From UBA3537 sp038138145 (GTDB taxonomy: Bacteria; Bacteroidota; Bacteroidia; Flavobacteriales; Flavobacteriaceae): 64,000 nt of DNA. The stretch's first letter is position 1, and each line of letters opens with the position of its first letter. The stretch lies in the NCBI GenBank assembly GCA_038138145.1, contig JAYQDD010000002.1:62001-126000 (forward strand). The letters run 5' to 3'. Both the position numbers and the translations under genes were made by a program. This document shows positions 32,927 through 41,021 of this stretch, in pieces. Under the pieces are notes generated by a model that was not told the origin of the DNA, ran no database searches, and saw nothing but the letters and a program-made list of their open reading frames with translations.

Positions 32927-34444
32927 ATGAATAAAAAAGTAATTTTAATGATTTTGGACGGCTGGGGAACTTCACCAGATCCAAAAGTATCAGCTATTGA
33001 CCACGCCAATACACCATTTATAGACGCATTGTACGACAACTACGCACACGCAAGCTTGAGAACCGATGGATTACATGTGGGTTTACCAGAAGGACAAATG
33101 GGTAATAGTGAGGTGGGGCATATGAATCTTGGTGCTGGGCGAATTGTTTATCAAGATTTGGCAAAAATCAATTTGGCAGTAACCAATAAAACTTTAGGTT
33201 CAGAAGTTGTTTTGAAAGAAGCTATAGCTTATGCAAAAGCAAACGACAAGCCCATTCATTTACTAGGTTTACTGAGTGACGGGGGTGTACATGCCCACAT
33301 CAATCATCTCTTCGGACTTTTAGATACCCTAGAAGAAAACAAGGTTGAAAACATATTTATTCATGCGTTTACAGACGGTAGAGATGTAGACCCAAAATCA
33401 GGGTTTGGTTTTGTTACAGAACTTGAATCACGACTGGAGGACTCCCCTGCACAATTGGCAACAGTTACAGGACGTTACTACGCCATGGATAGAGACAAAC
33501 GCTGGGAACGAACAAAATTGGCTTACGATGCCCTTGTACATGGTCAAGGAGAATATTCAGAACATTTAACCTCCAATATCAATAAAAGTTATGACGATGA
33601 TATTACGGATGAATTTTTAAAACCCATCATTGCCACAAATGAAAACAATGAACCCATTGCCAAAATTAAAGATGGTGATGTGGTGCTGTTTTTTAATTTT
33701 AGAACTGATCGTGGGCGGCAATTGACCGAAGCATTGAGTCAAAAAGATTTTCATGAATACAATATGCATGCACTGGATTTGAAGTATGTCACCATGACCA
33801 ATTATGATGATAATTTCAAAAATATTGATGTCATTTTCAATAAAGAAAACTTAGAGAAAACGTTGGGCGAAGTGCTTGAGGCGAATGGAAAAACACAGCT
33901 ACGCATTGCCGAAACAGAAAAATATCCACACGTTACATTTTTCTTTTCTGGGGGGAGAGAAACTCCTTTCAATGGAGAAAGACGCATACTGAAAAATTCA
34001 CCGAAAGTGCCCACTTACGATCTTAAACCAGAAATGAGTGCATACGAACTCCGCGATGCTTTAATCCCCGTATTGAAAGAAGAAAAAACAGATTTTGTTT
34101 GTTTGAATTTTGCCAACGGAGACATGGTTGGTCATACCGGAGTAATGGAAGCCGCCATAAAGGCCTGCGAAGCGGTTGATGAATGTGTAAAGGACGTCGT
34201 AAATTGTGCTTTAAAGCACAACTATACCACCCTATTGATAGCCGATCACGGCAACTGTGAAACGATGATCAATCCAGATGGTTCTCCGCATACAGCCCAT
34301 ACCACAAATCCTGTTCCTATTATTTTGATTGACAAAGATTTAAAACAAATAGAAGATGGGATTTTAGGCGATATGGCGCCCACAATTCTGAAGCTCATAG
34401 GCGTAAACCCACCGTCAGAAATGACTCAAAAATCATTGGTTTAA
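32927..34444 (+). CDS. gpmI: 2,3-Bisphosphoglycerate-independent phosphoglycerate mutase
   Basis: Dimanganese enzyme that interconverts 3- and 2-phosphoglycerate. The 505 residues are the usual length. The N-terminal metal site ILMIDLGWG-type motif reads LMILDGWGTS at 6-15, the phosphoserine loop is GQMGNSEVGHMNLGAGR near residues 56-72, substrate-binding HAFTDGRDVDPKSG near 144-157 and VTGRYYAMDRDKRW near 179-192 follow, and the C-terminal metal ligands are in ANGDMVGHTG and LIADHGNCE. It has its own promoter candidate and is followed by map, also with its own. Confidence 0.97.
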   Translation: MNKKVILMILDGWGTSPDPKVSAIDHANTPFIDALYDNYAHASLRTDGLHVGLPEGQMGNSEVGHMNLGAGRIVYQDLAKINLAVTNKTLGSEVVLKEAIAYAKANDKPIHLLGLLSDGGVHAHINHLFGLLDTLEENKVENIFIHAFTDGRDVDPKSGFGFVTELESRLEDSPAQLATVTGRYYAMDRDKRWERTKLAYDALVHGQGEYSEHLTSNINKSYDDDITDEFLKPIIATNENNEPIAKIKDGDVVLFFNFRTDRGRQLTEALSQKDFHEYNMHALDLKYVTMTNYDDNFKNIDVIFNKENLEKTLGEVLEANGKTQLRIAETEKYPHVTFFFSGGRETPFNGERRILKNSPKVPTYDLKPEMSAYELRDALIPVLKEEKTDFVCLNFANGDMVGHTGVMEAAIKACEAVDECVKDVVNCALKHNYTTLLIADHGNCETMINPDGSPHTAHTTNPVPIILIDKDLKQIEDGILGDMAPTILKLIGVNPPSEMTQKSLV

Positions 34445-34481
34445 AACTGCCTAAATTTTAGAATCAAACTAAGTTTTTAAG

Positions 34482-34489
34482 TATCTTTG
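34482..34489 (+). promoter_or_regulatory. Candidate -7 promoter element for map
   Basis: TATCTTTG, exact consensus, 9 bases before the ATG at 34499. A TTG at 34487 that could start the frame lies inside the element and is unlikely to be translated. Confidence 0.6.
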
Positions 34490-34498
34490 TGCTTTCAA

Positions 34499-35332
34499 AT
34501 GAAGATGCTAAATTTAAAAACTGCCGAAGAAATTGAACTCATTCGTGAGAGCGCTCTTATTGTATCCAAAACACTTGGGATGCTTGCCACAAAGGTTCAA
34601 CCTGGGGTAACAACTTTACATCTTGATGCATTGGCAGAAACGTTCATCAGAGATCATGGGGCCGAACCTGGTTTTTTGGGACTTTATGATTTTCCAAACA
34701 CACTTTGCATGAGCCCAAATGAACAAGTTGTTCATGGTATTCCAAACGACACGCCACTAAAAGAGGGCGATATCATTTCTATTGACTGCGGGGCCTTAAA
34801 AAATGGATTTTACGGCGATCATGCATACACCTTTGCAGTGGGTGAAATTTCATCGGAAACCCAAAAACTTTTGGAAGTAACCAAAGCATCGCTTTATGAA
34901 GGGATCAAAGCATTCAAAAAAAATAATCGCGTTGGCGATGTAGGTTTTGCTATTCAAAATTACTGTGAATCTTTTGGATATGGTGTGGTGAGAGAATTGG
35001 TCGGTCATGGACTAGGACGTGTGATGCACGAAGAACCTGAAATGCCAAATTATGGAAAACGAGGTCGCGGCAAAAAATTAGTAGATGGTATGGTTGTAGC
35101 CATCGAACCCATGATTAATATGGGTACACACCGCATCAAACAGCACAGCGATGGATGGACCATCACAACAAAAGACAACTTGCCAAGCGCACATTTTGAG
35201 CACAACATTGCACTTGTAGATGGAAAACCAGAATTGTTGTCAACATTTGCATATATCAATGAGGCACTTGGTGTAGAAACCAATGAAGAAGAAGAATTTA
35301 GAGTACATCCATTCGAAAATAAAACCCTATGA
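34499..35332 (+). CDS. map: Type I methionine aminopeptidase
   Basis: Removes the initiator methionine from new proteins with a dimetal site. From the ATG at 34499 the protein has 277 residues; an ATG at 34505 is equally possible and would leave a slightly longer leader. The five metal ligands are found in DIISIDCGALKNGFYGDHAY (two Asp), ELVGHGLGRVMHEEPEMPNY (His, and His/Glu nearby), MVVAIEPMINMG (Glu) and HFEHNIALVDG (Glu). A short C-terminal extension of about 25 acidic residues follows the catalytic domain. The DUF3050 gene overlaps its stop by 4 bases. Confidence 0.96.
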   Translation: MKMLNLKTAEEIELIRESALIVSKTLGMLATKVQPGVTTLHLDALAETFIRDHGAEPGFLGLYDFPNTLCMSPNEQVVHGIPNDTPLKEGDIISIDCGALKNGFYGDHAYTFAVGEISSETQKLLEVTKASLYEGIKAFKKNNRVGDVGFAIQNYCESFGYGVVRELVGHGLGRVMHEEPEMPNYGKRGRGKKLVDGMVVAIEPMINMGTHRIKQHSDGWTITTKDNLPSAHFEHNIALVDGKPELLSTFAYINEALGVETNEEEEFRVHPFENKTL

Positions 35333-36123
35333 ATCCTATTCAACACATAGAACAAGAGCTCACGGATTTGAGAACACAACTCAATAAGCATCCATTGTAC
35401 AAAACTCTTGAAACCATAGACGATGTAAAAAAGTTTATGGAAATTCATGTTTTTGCAGTATGGGATTTTATGTCTTTACTTAAAGCGCTTCAGAGTCTTT
35501 TGACTAATAACCGTGTTCCATGGACGCCAAAAGGATATGGGGAAGCAGCACGATTTATTAATGAAATAGTGATGGGTGAAGAAAGTGATGTCAATGAACT
35601 TGGCGAAGCCAAAAGCCATTTCGAAATGTATATTGATGCGATGAATCAAATTCAAGCAGACACTTCGAAAATAAATGCATTTATCAGCTCAATAAAACAA
35701 GGAGATTCCATTGAAACTGCATTAAACACACATCAACTGGATGATAAAATATGTGCATTTATCAATTTTACATTTGACGTAATCAAAAGCGGGAAAGAAC
35801 ACTGTATTGCTTCGGCTTTTACCTTCGGAAGGGAAGATGTGATTCCAGATATGTTTTTGGAAATTATTCAACAATCTAAAACTAGCAAAGACGATAACCG
35901 TTACAGTAAATTGCTGTATTACTTGAACCGACACATAGAAATCGATGGTGATGAACATGGTCCAATTTCACTTAAAATGGTGGAAACACTTTGTGGCAAT
36001 GATGCCCAAAAATGGAATGAAGTTCTCGAAGTAGCAAAAAAAGCATTGGAACACCGCATAGTTCTTTGGGATTACATCCATGAAAGTATTCTGCGCAAGA
36101 AAAAAATTGCGGTTACCCATTAA
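35329..36123 (+). CDS. DUF3050 domain protein (haem-oxygenase-like fold)
   Basis: A 264-residue all-helical cytosolic protein matching DUF3050, a family of the haem-oxygenase/TENA-like helical fold. Conserved stretches: LNKHPLYKTLETIDDVKKFM near 18-37, EIHVFAVWDFMSLLKALQ near 38-55, SHFEMYIDAM near 94-103, FTFGREDVIPDMF near 165-177 and RHIEIDGDEHGPISLKMVE near 203-221. The His and Glu residues in EIH, SHFE and DEHG would suit a metal site. No reaction is established to my knowledge. It is translationally coupled to map and convergent with apbE. Confidence 0.87.
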   Translation: MNPIQHIEQELTDLRTQLNKHPLYKTLETIDDVKKFMEIHVFAVWDFMSLLKALQSLLTNNRVPWTPKGYGEAARFINEIVMGEESDVNELGEAKSHFEMYIDAMNQIQADTSKINAFISSIKQGDSIETALNTHQLDDKICAFINFTFDVIKSGKEHCIASAFTFGREDVIPDMFLEIIQQSKTSKDDNRYSKLLYYLNRHIEIDGDEHGPISLKMVETLCGNDAQKWNEVLEVAKKALEHRIVLWDYIHESILRKKKIAVTH

Positions 36124-36126
36124 CGT

Positions 36127-37089
36127 TTAAAATCCATTGAACGATTTTAACTCGAGTTCTTTATTTTCATTTTCAAAAATAATATGAACTTTTAGTTCAG
36201 GGTGATTTTTTAAAAATTTTGACATCTCCTTAATACCCATAGTTTGAAGGGCGGTAGCATAAGCATCTGCAATCATACAATTTTTGGCAATGACAGAAAC
36301 GCTTAAAATATTTGTTTTGCTTGGATATCCCGTATTTGTATCAATAATATGCGTATAGCGTCGTCCATGCTCATCTATTTTATATTTTCTATAAGTCCCT
36401 GATGTAGCCATGGCTTCATTTTTGAGAACAACGGTATCTATGTAAGGAATAGCGCTTTCGGTATTGGGGTTTTGAACACCAATATTCCATGGCGCATTTT
36501 TAATAGAATTTATACCATAGCAAACTATTTCTCCACCAATTTCGACCAAAAAATTAGCAACCTTTTTGCTCTTCAAAAATTGGCCTATTCTATCGACGCC
36601 ATATCCTTTTGCTATAGCGTTAAAATCTATTTTTGTGGCCTTTGGTTTTGTGATATCAAACCCATCAATTGAAACCAAATCTAGACCAACAGACTGCATT
36701 AAAATCTTAATTTTCAAGCTATCCAATTGTTCAATTTTACCCTCTGGTCCAAAATCCCATGCATTGACTACAGCGCCAATGGTAGGGTCAAAACGGCCAT
36801 TTGTTTGCTCATAAACAATCTTTGATGCCTCAAAAACAGTTTTGAACTGCGCGTCAATTTTTGTTGTTCTGTTTCGATTTACTTTGGATATAATCGAATT
36901 TGGTATATACGTCGACATTGAGCGATTGATGTCATCAAAAATCTGATCGAATTCATCTTGAAAATTTTCTGAACTGTCATAAATTATGGTATATGTTGTA
37001 CCGAAAACAGCACCAGAATTTCGCTGTTGTGAAGTATTCTCTTGACAAGAAATAAACAGCAATAAAACAAGAAAAGTCAGATTTTTCAT
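36127..37089 (-). CDS. apbE: FAD:protein FMN transferase, lipoprotein
   Basis: Covalently attaches FMN from FAD to threonine residues of target proteins, above all NqrB and NqrC. The 320 residues start with a lipoprotein signal (MKNLTFLVLLLFISCQEN), placing it outside the inner membrane. ApbE landmarks are GTTYTIIYDSS near 30-40, PNSIISKVNR near 62-71, GRFDPTIGAVVNAWDFGPEG near 98-117, DFNAIAKGYGVDRI near 154-167 and YRKYKIDEHGRRYTHIIDTN with GYPS near 231-255. It follows the small gene at 37100-37477 after 10 bases, downstream of nqrF on the same strand, matching its expected role. Confidence 0.95.
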   Translation of the reverse strand: MKNLTFLVLLLFISCQENTSQQRNSGAVFGTTYTIIYDSSENFQDEFDQIFDDINRSMSTYIPNSIISKVNRNRTTKIDAQFKTVFEASKIVYEQTNGRFDPTIGAVVNAWDFGPEGKIEQLDSLKIKILMQSVGLDLVSIDGFDITKPKATKIDFNAIAKGYGVDRIGQFLKSKKVANFLVEIGGEIVCYGINSIKNAPWNIGVQNPNTESAIPYIDTVVLKNEAMATSGTYRKYKIDEHGRRYTHIIDTNTGYPSKTNILSVSVIAKNCMIADAYATALQTMGIKEMSKFLKNHPELKVHIIFENENKELELKSFNGF

Positions 37090-37099
37090 TTTGGTTTGA

Positions 37100-37477
37100 T
37101 TAGTTCATGTTAGATTCAATGACCTGAATTCCATTGTATTCAATTAAGTATTCTTCATTGAGGTATATTGGCAAATCTTCGCCATTAGGGTTTCCAACAG
37201 CTACTCCAGCATAAAGTACTTTTGCTTCTTTTTCAAAAGCGTGTTTCTTAAATGTTTCCATCCAAACTACATCGTAATTGTTTGGATTTTCTGGGAGTTT
37301 CACCACGCGGACAATCACAAAAAAATATTGATTGTTCTTATCAATACACACAAATTGTGGGTGTTTTTTCAATTTACTATTGATGGCCACAAATTCGAAT
37401 CCTCTAGACTCCAAATCCTTACCTACATGGTTCATCCCCAAATTGTGTAGTTCTTGTTTTGTGAGTGGTTTTGACAT
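37100..37477 (-). CDS. Conserved small protein between nqrF and apbE
   Basis: A 125-residue cytosolic protein of unknown function, conserved in this position in Flavobacteriaceae as far as I recall and sometimes mislabelled as NqrF. No iron-sulfur, FAD or NADH motif is present, so that label is wrong. It has alternating strands and helices (VGKDLESRGFEFVAINSKLK, YFFVIVRVVKLP, AKVLYAGVAVGNPNGEDLPI) faintly like a degenerate endonuclease-like core, but this is only an impression. The ATG read from 37477 is chosen; a start 8 codons upstream overlaps the terminator region. It is probably co-transcribed with apbE. Confidence 0.78.
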   Translation of the reverse strand: MSKPLTKQELHNLGMNHVGKDLESRGFEFVAINSKLKKHPQFVCIDKNNQYFFVIVRVVKLPENPNNYDVVWMETFKKHAFEKEAKVLYAGVAVGNPNGEDLPIYLNEEYLIEYNGIQVIESNMN

Positions 37478-37490
37478 GGTGTAAAAATAC

Positions 37491-37521
37491 AAAAAGCCCA
37501 ACAGACATGTTGAGCTTTTTT
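37491..37521 (-). terminator. Terminator at the end of the nqr operon
   Basis: On the minus strand GCTCAACA pairs with TGTTGGGC (one G-T pair) around a four-base loop, with a run of A before and T after. It lies between the nqrF stop and the next minus-strand gene, so apbE and its partner probably rely on their own promoter or on read-through. Confidence 0.75.
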
Positions 37522-37542
37522 AGTTAATAGAACGATAAATTT

Positions 37543-38853
37543 TTATCCTCCAAAATCGTCAAATCTGATGTGTTCATCTGGAATTCCAAAATCTTCACCC
37601 ATTTTTTGGACGGCTTTATTCATTAGTGGTGGCCCACAGAAATAAAGTTCAATATCCTCTGGAGATTCATGATGATTCAAATAATTATCGATGACACAAT
37701 TGTGAATAAAACCGATAAAACCATCTCCTGGTGCATCTATATTTTCTTTGACTTTCCAGTTATCTTCCTCTAATGGTTCAGAAAGTGCAAGATAAAATTT
37801 GAAATTAGGAAATTCGTTTTCTAGTTGCTTGAAGTGATCTAGATAGAATAATTCTCTCTTAGATCGACCACCATACCAATAGGTTACTTTGCGCCCCGTT
37901 TTCAAAGTTTTAAATAAGTGATAAAGGTGCGAACGCATTGGCGCCATTCCTGCACCACCACCAACGTAAAGCATTTCTGACTCACTTTCGTTGATAAAGA
38001 ATTCGCCATAAGGACCAGAAATGGTTACTTTATCACCTGGTTTTTGTGCAAAAATATAGGATGAGGCCACTCCTGGATTTACATCCATCCATGCGTTTTT
38101 TGAACGGTCCCATGGCGGTGTTGCTATACGTACATTTAGCATGATCTCGCGGCCCTCGGCTGGGTATGAAGCCATAGAATAGGCACGTTCTACGGTTTCT
38201 GTATTTTTCATTGTTAGAGGCCATAGTCCAAACTTGTCCCACTCTGCTTGGAATTTTTTTGGATCGTCGTGTTCTTCAGGATGCGCTGTGATATCGATGT
38301 CTTTGTAGTTGATTTCACATGCTGGTATTTCAATTTGAATATATCCACCTGCCTTGTAGCCCATATCCTCTGGAATTTCAACCACAAATTCTTTAATAAA
38401 CGAGGCAACATTGTAGTTTCTAACAACAGTTGCTTCCCATTTTTTTATCCCAAAAACTTCTTCTGGAATAGAAATTTCCATGTCTTGCTTAACTTTTACT
38501 TGGCAGGACAAGCGCGCACCACTTTGTAGTTCTTTTCTAGAGAAATGAGGTGTTTCGGTAGGCAATGCTTCTCCACCACCTGATAATACGTGGCATTCAC
38601 ACTGAATACAGGTTCCTCCTCCTCCACATGCAGAGGGCAAAAATATTTTTTGGTTTCCTAAAGTAGATAATAAGGTTCCCCCTGAAGAAACCTCAATTTC
38701 TCGTTCACCATTAATCAAGATTTTGACTGGTCCTGAGGGTGATAGTTTTTGTTTTACAAACAACAATATACTAATAAGAAGTAAGGAAATTACTAGGAAT
38801 GCTACGACGGTAGCAATGACAGTTCCAGTTGTTCCAGCAGCTAAAATAATCAT
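37543..38853 (-). CDS. nqrF: Na+-translocating NADH:quinone reductase subunit F
   Basis: Electron-input subunit: takes a hydride from NADH onto FAD and passes electrons to a 2Fe-2S cluster. The 436 residues have an N-terminal membrane helix (about 10-32), a ferredoxin domain with CGGGGTCIQCECHV near residues 76-89 and the fourth cysteine in ARLSCQVKV, a FAD domain with RAYSMASYP near 224-232, and an NADH domain with YVGGGAGMAPMRSHLYHL near 295-312 and YFCGPPLMNKAV near the C terminus. It is the last gene of nqrABCDEF, one base after nqrE, and is closed by a terminator. Confidence 0.97.
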   Translation of the reverse strand: MIILAAGTTGTVIATVVAFLVISLLLISILLFVKQKLSPSGPVKILINGEREIEVSSGGTLLSTLGNQKIFLPSACGGGGTCIQCECHVLSGGGEALPTETPHFSRKELQSGARLSCQVKVKQDMEISIPEEVFGIKKWEATVVRNYNVASFIKEFVVEIPEDMGYKAGGYIQIEIPACEINYKDIDITAHPEEHDDPKKFQAEWDKFGLWPLTMKNTETVERAYSMASYPAEGREIMLNVRIATPPWDRSKNAWMDVNPGVASSYIFAQKPGDKVTISGPYGEFFINESESEMLYVGGGAGMAPMRSHLYHLFKTLKTGRKVTYWYGGRSKRELFYLDHFKQLENEFPNFKFYLALSEPLEEDNWKVKENIDAPGDGFIGFIHNCVIDNYLNHHESPEDIELYFCGPPLMNKAVQKMGEDFGIPDEHIRFDDFGG

Positions 38854-38854
38854 G

Positions 38855-39580
38855 TTAATTTTCTGATTTAGTAATGGTTACAATTTCTTTTTCTTGTTCT
38901 AAGACTGGCTCTACGCTTTCTATTTTGACCGTTTCTTTGGCTTCTGTGGGCGCTTCATCTCCTCCGGTAAGCATCCCTCCAAAACTTAAGAATCCTATAC
39001 CCATTAGGCCAGTAACAATAAATGTAATTCCAAGGCCTCTTAATGGTCCAGGAATATTTGAGTATCTGATTTTTTCTCTAATTGAAGCAATGGCTAATAT
39101 GGCTAAAAACCAACCGATTCCAGACGAAACACCATAGTTTACAGCTAATCCAAAAGTTTCAATTTCACGAGATTGCATAAACAAAGAGCCCCCTAAGATG
39201 GCACAGTTAACAGCGATAAGTGGTAAAAATATACCTAAAGAGTTGTACAACGATGGTGAAAATTTCTCTACAATAATTTCAACCAATTGTACCATAGTAG
39301 CAATAGTTGCAATAAACATGATAAAAGAGAGAAATCCTAAATCGTAATCTGCAAAATCCTCACCTAACCAAGACAATGCGCCTGGTTGTAATAAATATTG
39401 ATCTAATAACCAGTTTAGAGGGACTGTTATGGCAAGTACAAAAATCACAGCAGCACCCAATCCTACAGCAGTTGCTACCTTTTTGGACACCGCTAAATAT
39501 GAGCACATCCCCAAAAACACGGCAAACACCATATTATCAATAAAAATGGATTTAAAAAATAATTCGATGTGTTCTATCAT
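38855..39580 (-). CDS. nqrE: Na+-translocating NADH:quinone reductase subunit E, with charged C-terminal tail
   Basis: Integral membrane subunit with six helices that, with NqrD, holds an iron centre between the inverted repeats. Conserved parts include FKSIFIDNMVFAVFLGMCSY near 9-28, with the ligand cysteine, and LIAVNCAILGGSLF near 121-134 with the second. The common core ends near residue 203; a further 38 residues rich in Glu, Lys and Val (GGDEAPTEAKETVKIESVEP onward) follow, longer than in Vibrio-type NqrE of about 200 residues. The tail is likely cytoplasmic or periplasmic disordered sequence with unknown use. Flanked closely by nqrD and nqrF. Confidence 0.95.
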   Translation of the reverse strand: MIEHIELFFKSIFIDNMVFAVFLGMCSYLAVSKKVATAVGLGAAVIFVLAITVPLNWLLDQYLLQPGALSWLGEDFADYDLGFLSFIMFIATIATMVQLVEIIVEKFSPSLYNSLGIFLPLIAVNCAILGGSLFMQSREIETFGLAVNYGVSSGIGWFLAILAIASIREKIRYSNIPGPLRGLGITFIVTGLMGIGFLSFGGMLTGGDEAPTEAKETVKIESVEPVLEQEKEIVTITKSEN

Positions 39581-39612
39581 TGTTTTTTGTTTAAGTTCTT
39601 TTGTAAAATATT

Positions 39613-40257
39613 TTAATCTTCAATTAGTGCTTTATTTCTACTACGTTGTACCCAAATGATGAGCCCTACAATAATAAGCGCCATTGGAGGCATGAGCATA
39701 AATCCATTGTTTTCGTAGCCCGTAGCGTAAAGTCCTGTTTTTTCAATTGGATCTCCGAGTACAGGGATTCCAAATAAAGTTCCAGAACCCAAAAGTTCTC
39801 TAAAGAATCCGACAATTAAAAGGATAACGGCATATCCAAAAGCATTACCGATTCCGTCCAAAAATGCTTTCCATGGTCCGTTACCCAATGCAAACGCCTC
39901 GAATCGTCCCATAATGATACAGTTTGTAATAATCAAACCTACAAATACGGACAGGGTTTTGCTTAGCTCGTAGGCAAATGCTTTGAGAACTTGATCTACA
40001 ATAATCACTAGTGAAGCGACTACAATAAGTTGAACAATAATTCTAATTTTAGAAGGAATAATATTTCTAATGAGTGATATTACAACATTTCCAATACCCA
40101 AAACGAAAAGTACTGCGATTCCCATCACTAAAGATGCTTTTAGCTCTGCTGTAATTGCGAGCGCAGAACAAATTCCTAAGACTTGTATTGTGATTGGGTT
40201 GTTATCTGCTAAGGGGTCAGTAATTAACTTAGCATCTTTTTTTGAAAGTAGTCCCAT
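39613..40257 (-). CDS. nqrD: Na+-translocating NADH:quinone reductase subunit D
   Basis: Membrane partner of NqrE, also six helices, in the sodium pump. The 214 residues show NPITIQVLGICSALAITAEL near 19-38 with the iron-ligand cysteine, VFVGLIITNCIIMGRFEAFA near 103-122 with the second one, and MLMPPMALIIVGLIIWVQRS near the C terminus. Its length and features match the family. One base separates it from nqrC upstream and 32 bases from nqrE downstream. Confidence 0.96.
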   Translation of the reverse strand: MGLLSKKDAKLITDPLADNNPITIQVLGICSALAITAELKASLVMGIAVLFVLGIGNVVISLIRNIIPSKIRIIVQLIVVASLVIIVDQVLKAFAYELSKTLSVFVGLIITNCIIMGRFEAFALGNGPWKAFLDGIGNAFGYAVILLIVGFFRELLGSGTLFGIPVLGDPIEKTGLYATGYENNGFMLMPPMALIIVGLIIWVQRSRNKALIED

Positions 40258-40258
40258 A

Positions 40259-41017
40259 TTAATTCAATTGATTTTTTAGGTTTTTAAAATAGGGCAAGTA
40301 CAATTTTAAATCCGACTTGATCATTGCTGAAACACCGTCACCAGTAATTGTGGCTCCAGCGAGTGCATCAACTTCATAATCGTCTTTAATTAGATTTTTA
40401 GGATCATTATTCCCTTTTGCTACTGTGATTCCTTTGAATTCTCCAGATTCAGTGAGCAGTTTTTCACCATAAAAATCGTCCATAAAATAACGTTGCTTGA
40501 TATTGGCACCGAGGCCTGGAGTTTCTCCTTTGTGGTCAAAATATGCACCTTGAATCACCATATTTTCGTCCATTGCTATATATCCCCAAATCGCATCCCA
40601 AAGTCCTTTCCCACGAATGGGTGCAATGTAAAACGTTTGTCCTTCTTTTTCTCCCACAAAAAGTGGCAACGCTCTCGTCTGACCATTCTTTGCTTTGGCT
40701 TGCTCTTTTTTGACATCAATGAGGTATGCTTCGTTGTTTTCTACAGCATTACCGCTAGCGTCTACAACCAGTTGTTTCGAAATGTATTTCGAGAATTCTT
40801 CGGCTACTTTATCTGTACTTACAAATACTATATCACTGGCACCGTTTTCATTGACCCCCATGGCATACAGTATGTTTTGTTGCTTTTCCATGCGCTCATT
40901 TTCTTTGATATTAGGCTTCAAAGAAGATGCAGTAAAAGCCAAAAGCGATCCTACAATAACGACCATGCCTATGGCGAATAGTATGGTATATTTATTTGAT
41001 TCTGTGTTGGTGCTCAT
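40259..41017 (-). CDS. nqrC: Na+-translocating NADH:quinone reductase subunit C
   Basis: Carries a covalent FMN on a periplasmic domain. The 252 residues have an N-terminal membrane helix (about 10-30) and an FMN-binding domain with IRGKGLWDAIWGYIAMD near 134-150, DHKGETPGLGANI near 161-173 and the flavinylation motif VDALAGATIT near 216-225. The acceptor threonine would be T223; the usual Ser of SGAT is Ala here. The neighbouring ApbE is the enzyme expected to modify it. It lies 4 bases after nqrB. Confidence 0.96.
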   Translation of the reverse strand: MSTNTESNKYTILFAIGMVVIVGSLLAFTASSLKPNIKENERMEKQQNILYAMGVNENGASDIVFVSTDKVAEEFSKYISKQLVVDASGNAVENNEAYLIDVKKEQAKAKNGQTRALPLFVGEKEGQTFYIAPIRGKGLWDAIWGYIAMDENMVIQGAYFDHKGETPGLGANIKQRYFMDDFYGEKLLTESGEFKGITVAKGNNDPKNLIKDDYEVDALAGATITGDGVSAMIKSDLKLYLPYFKNLKNQLN

Positions 41018-41021
41018 AATA

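Noticed and set aside
37100..37477. Reading the small gene as NqrF.
   Set aside because: It has no 2Fe-2S cysteines, FAD or NADH motifs, and a complete nqrF lies next door.
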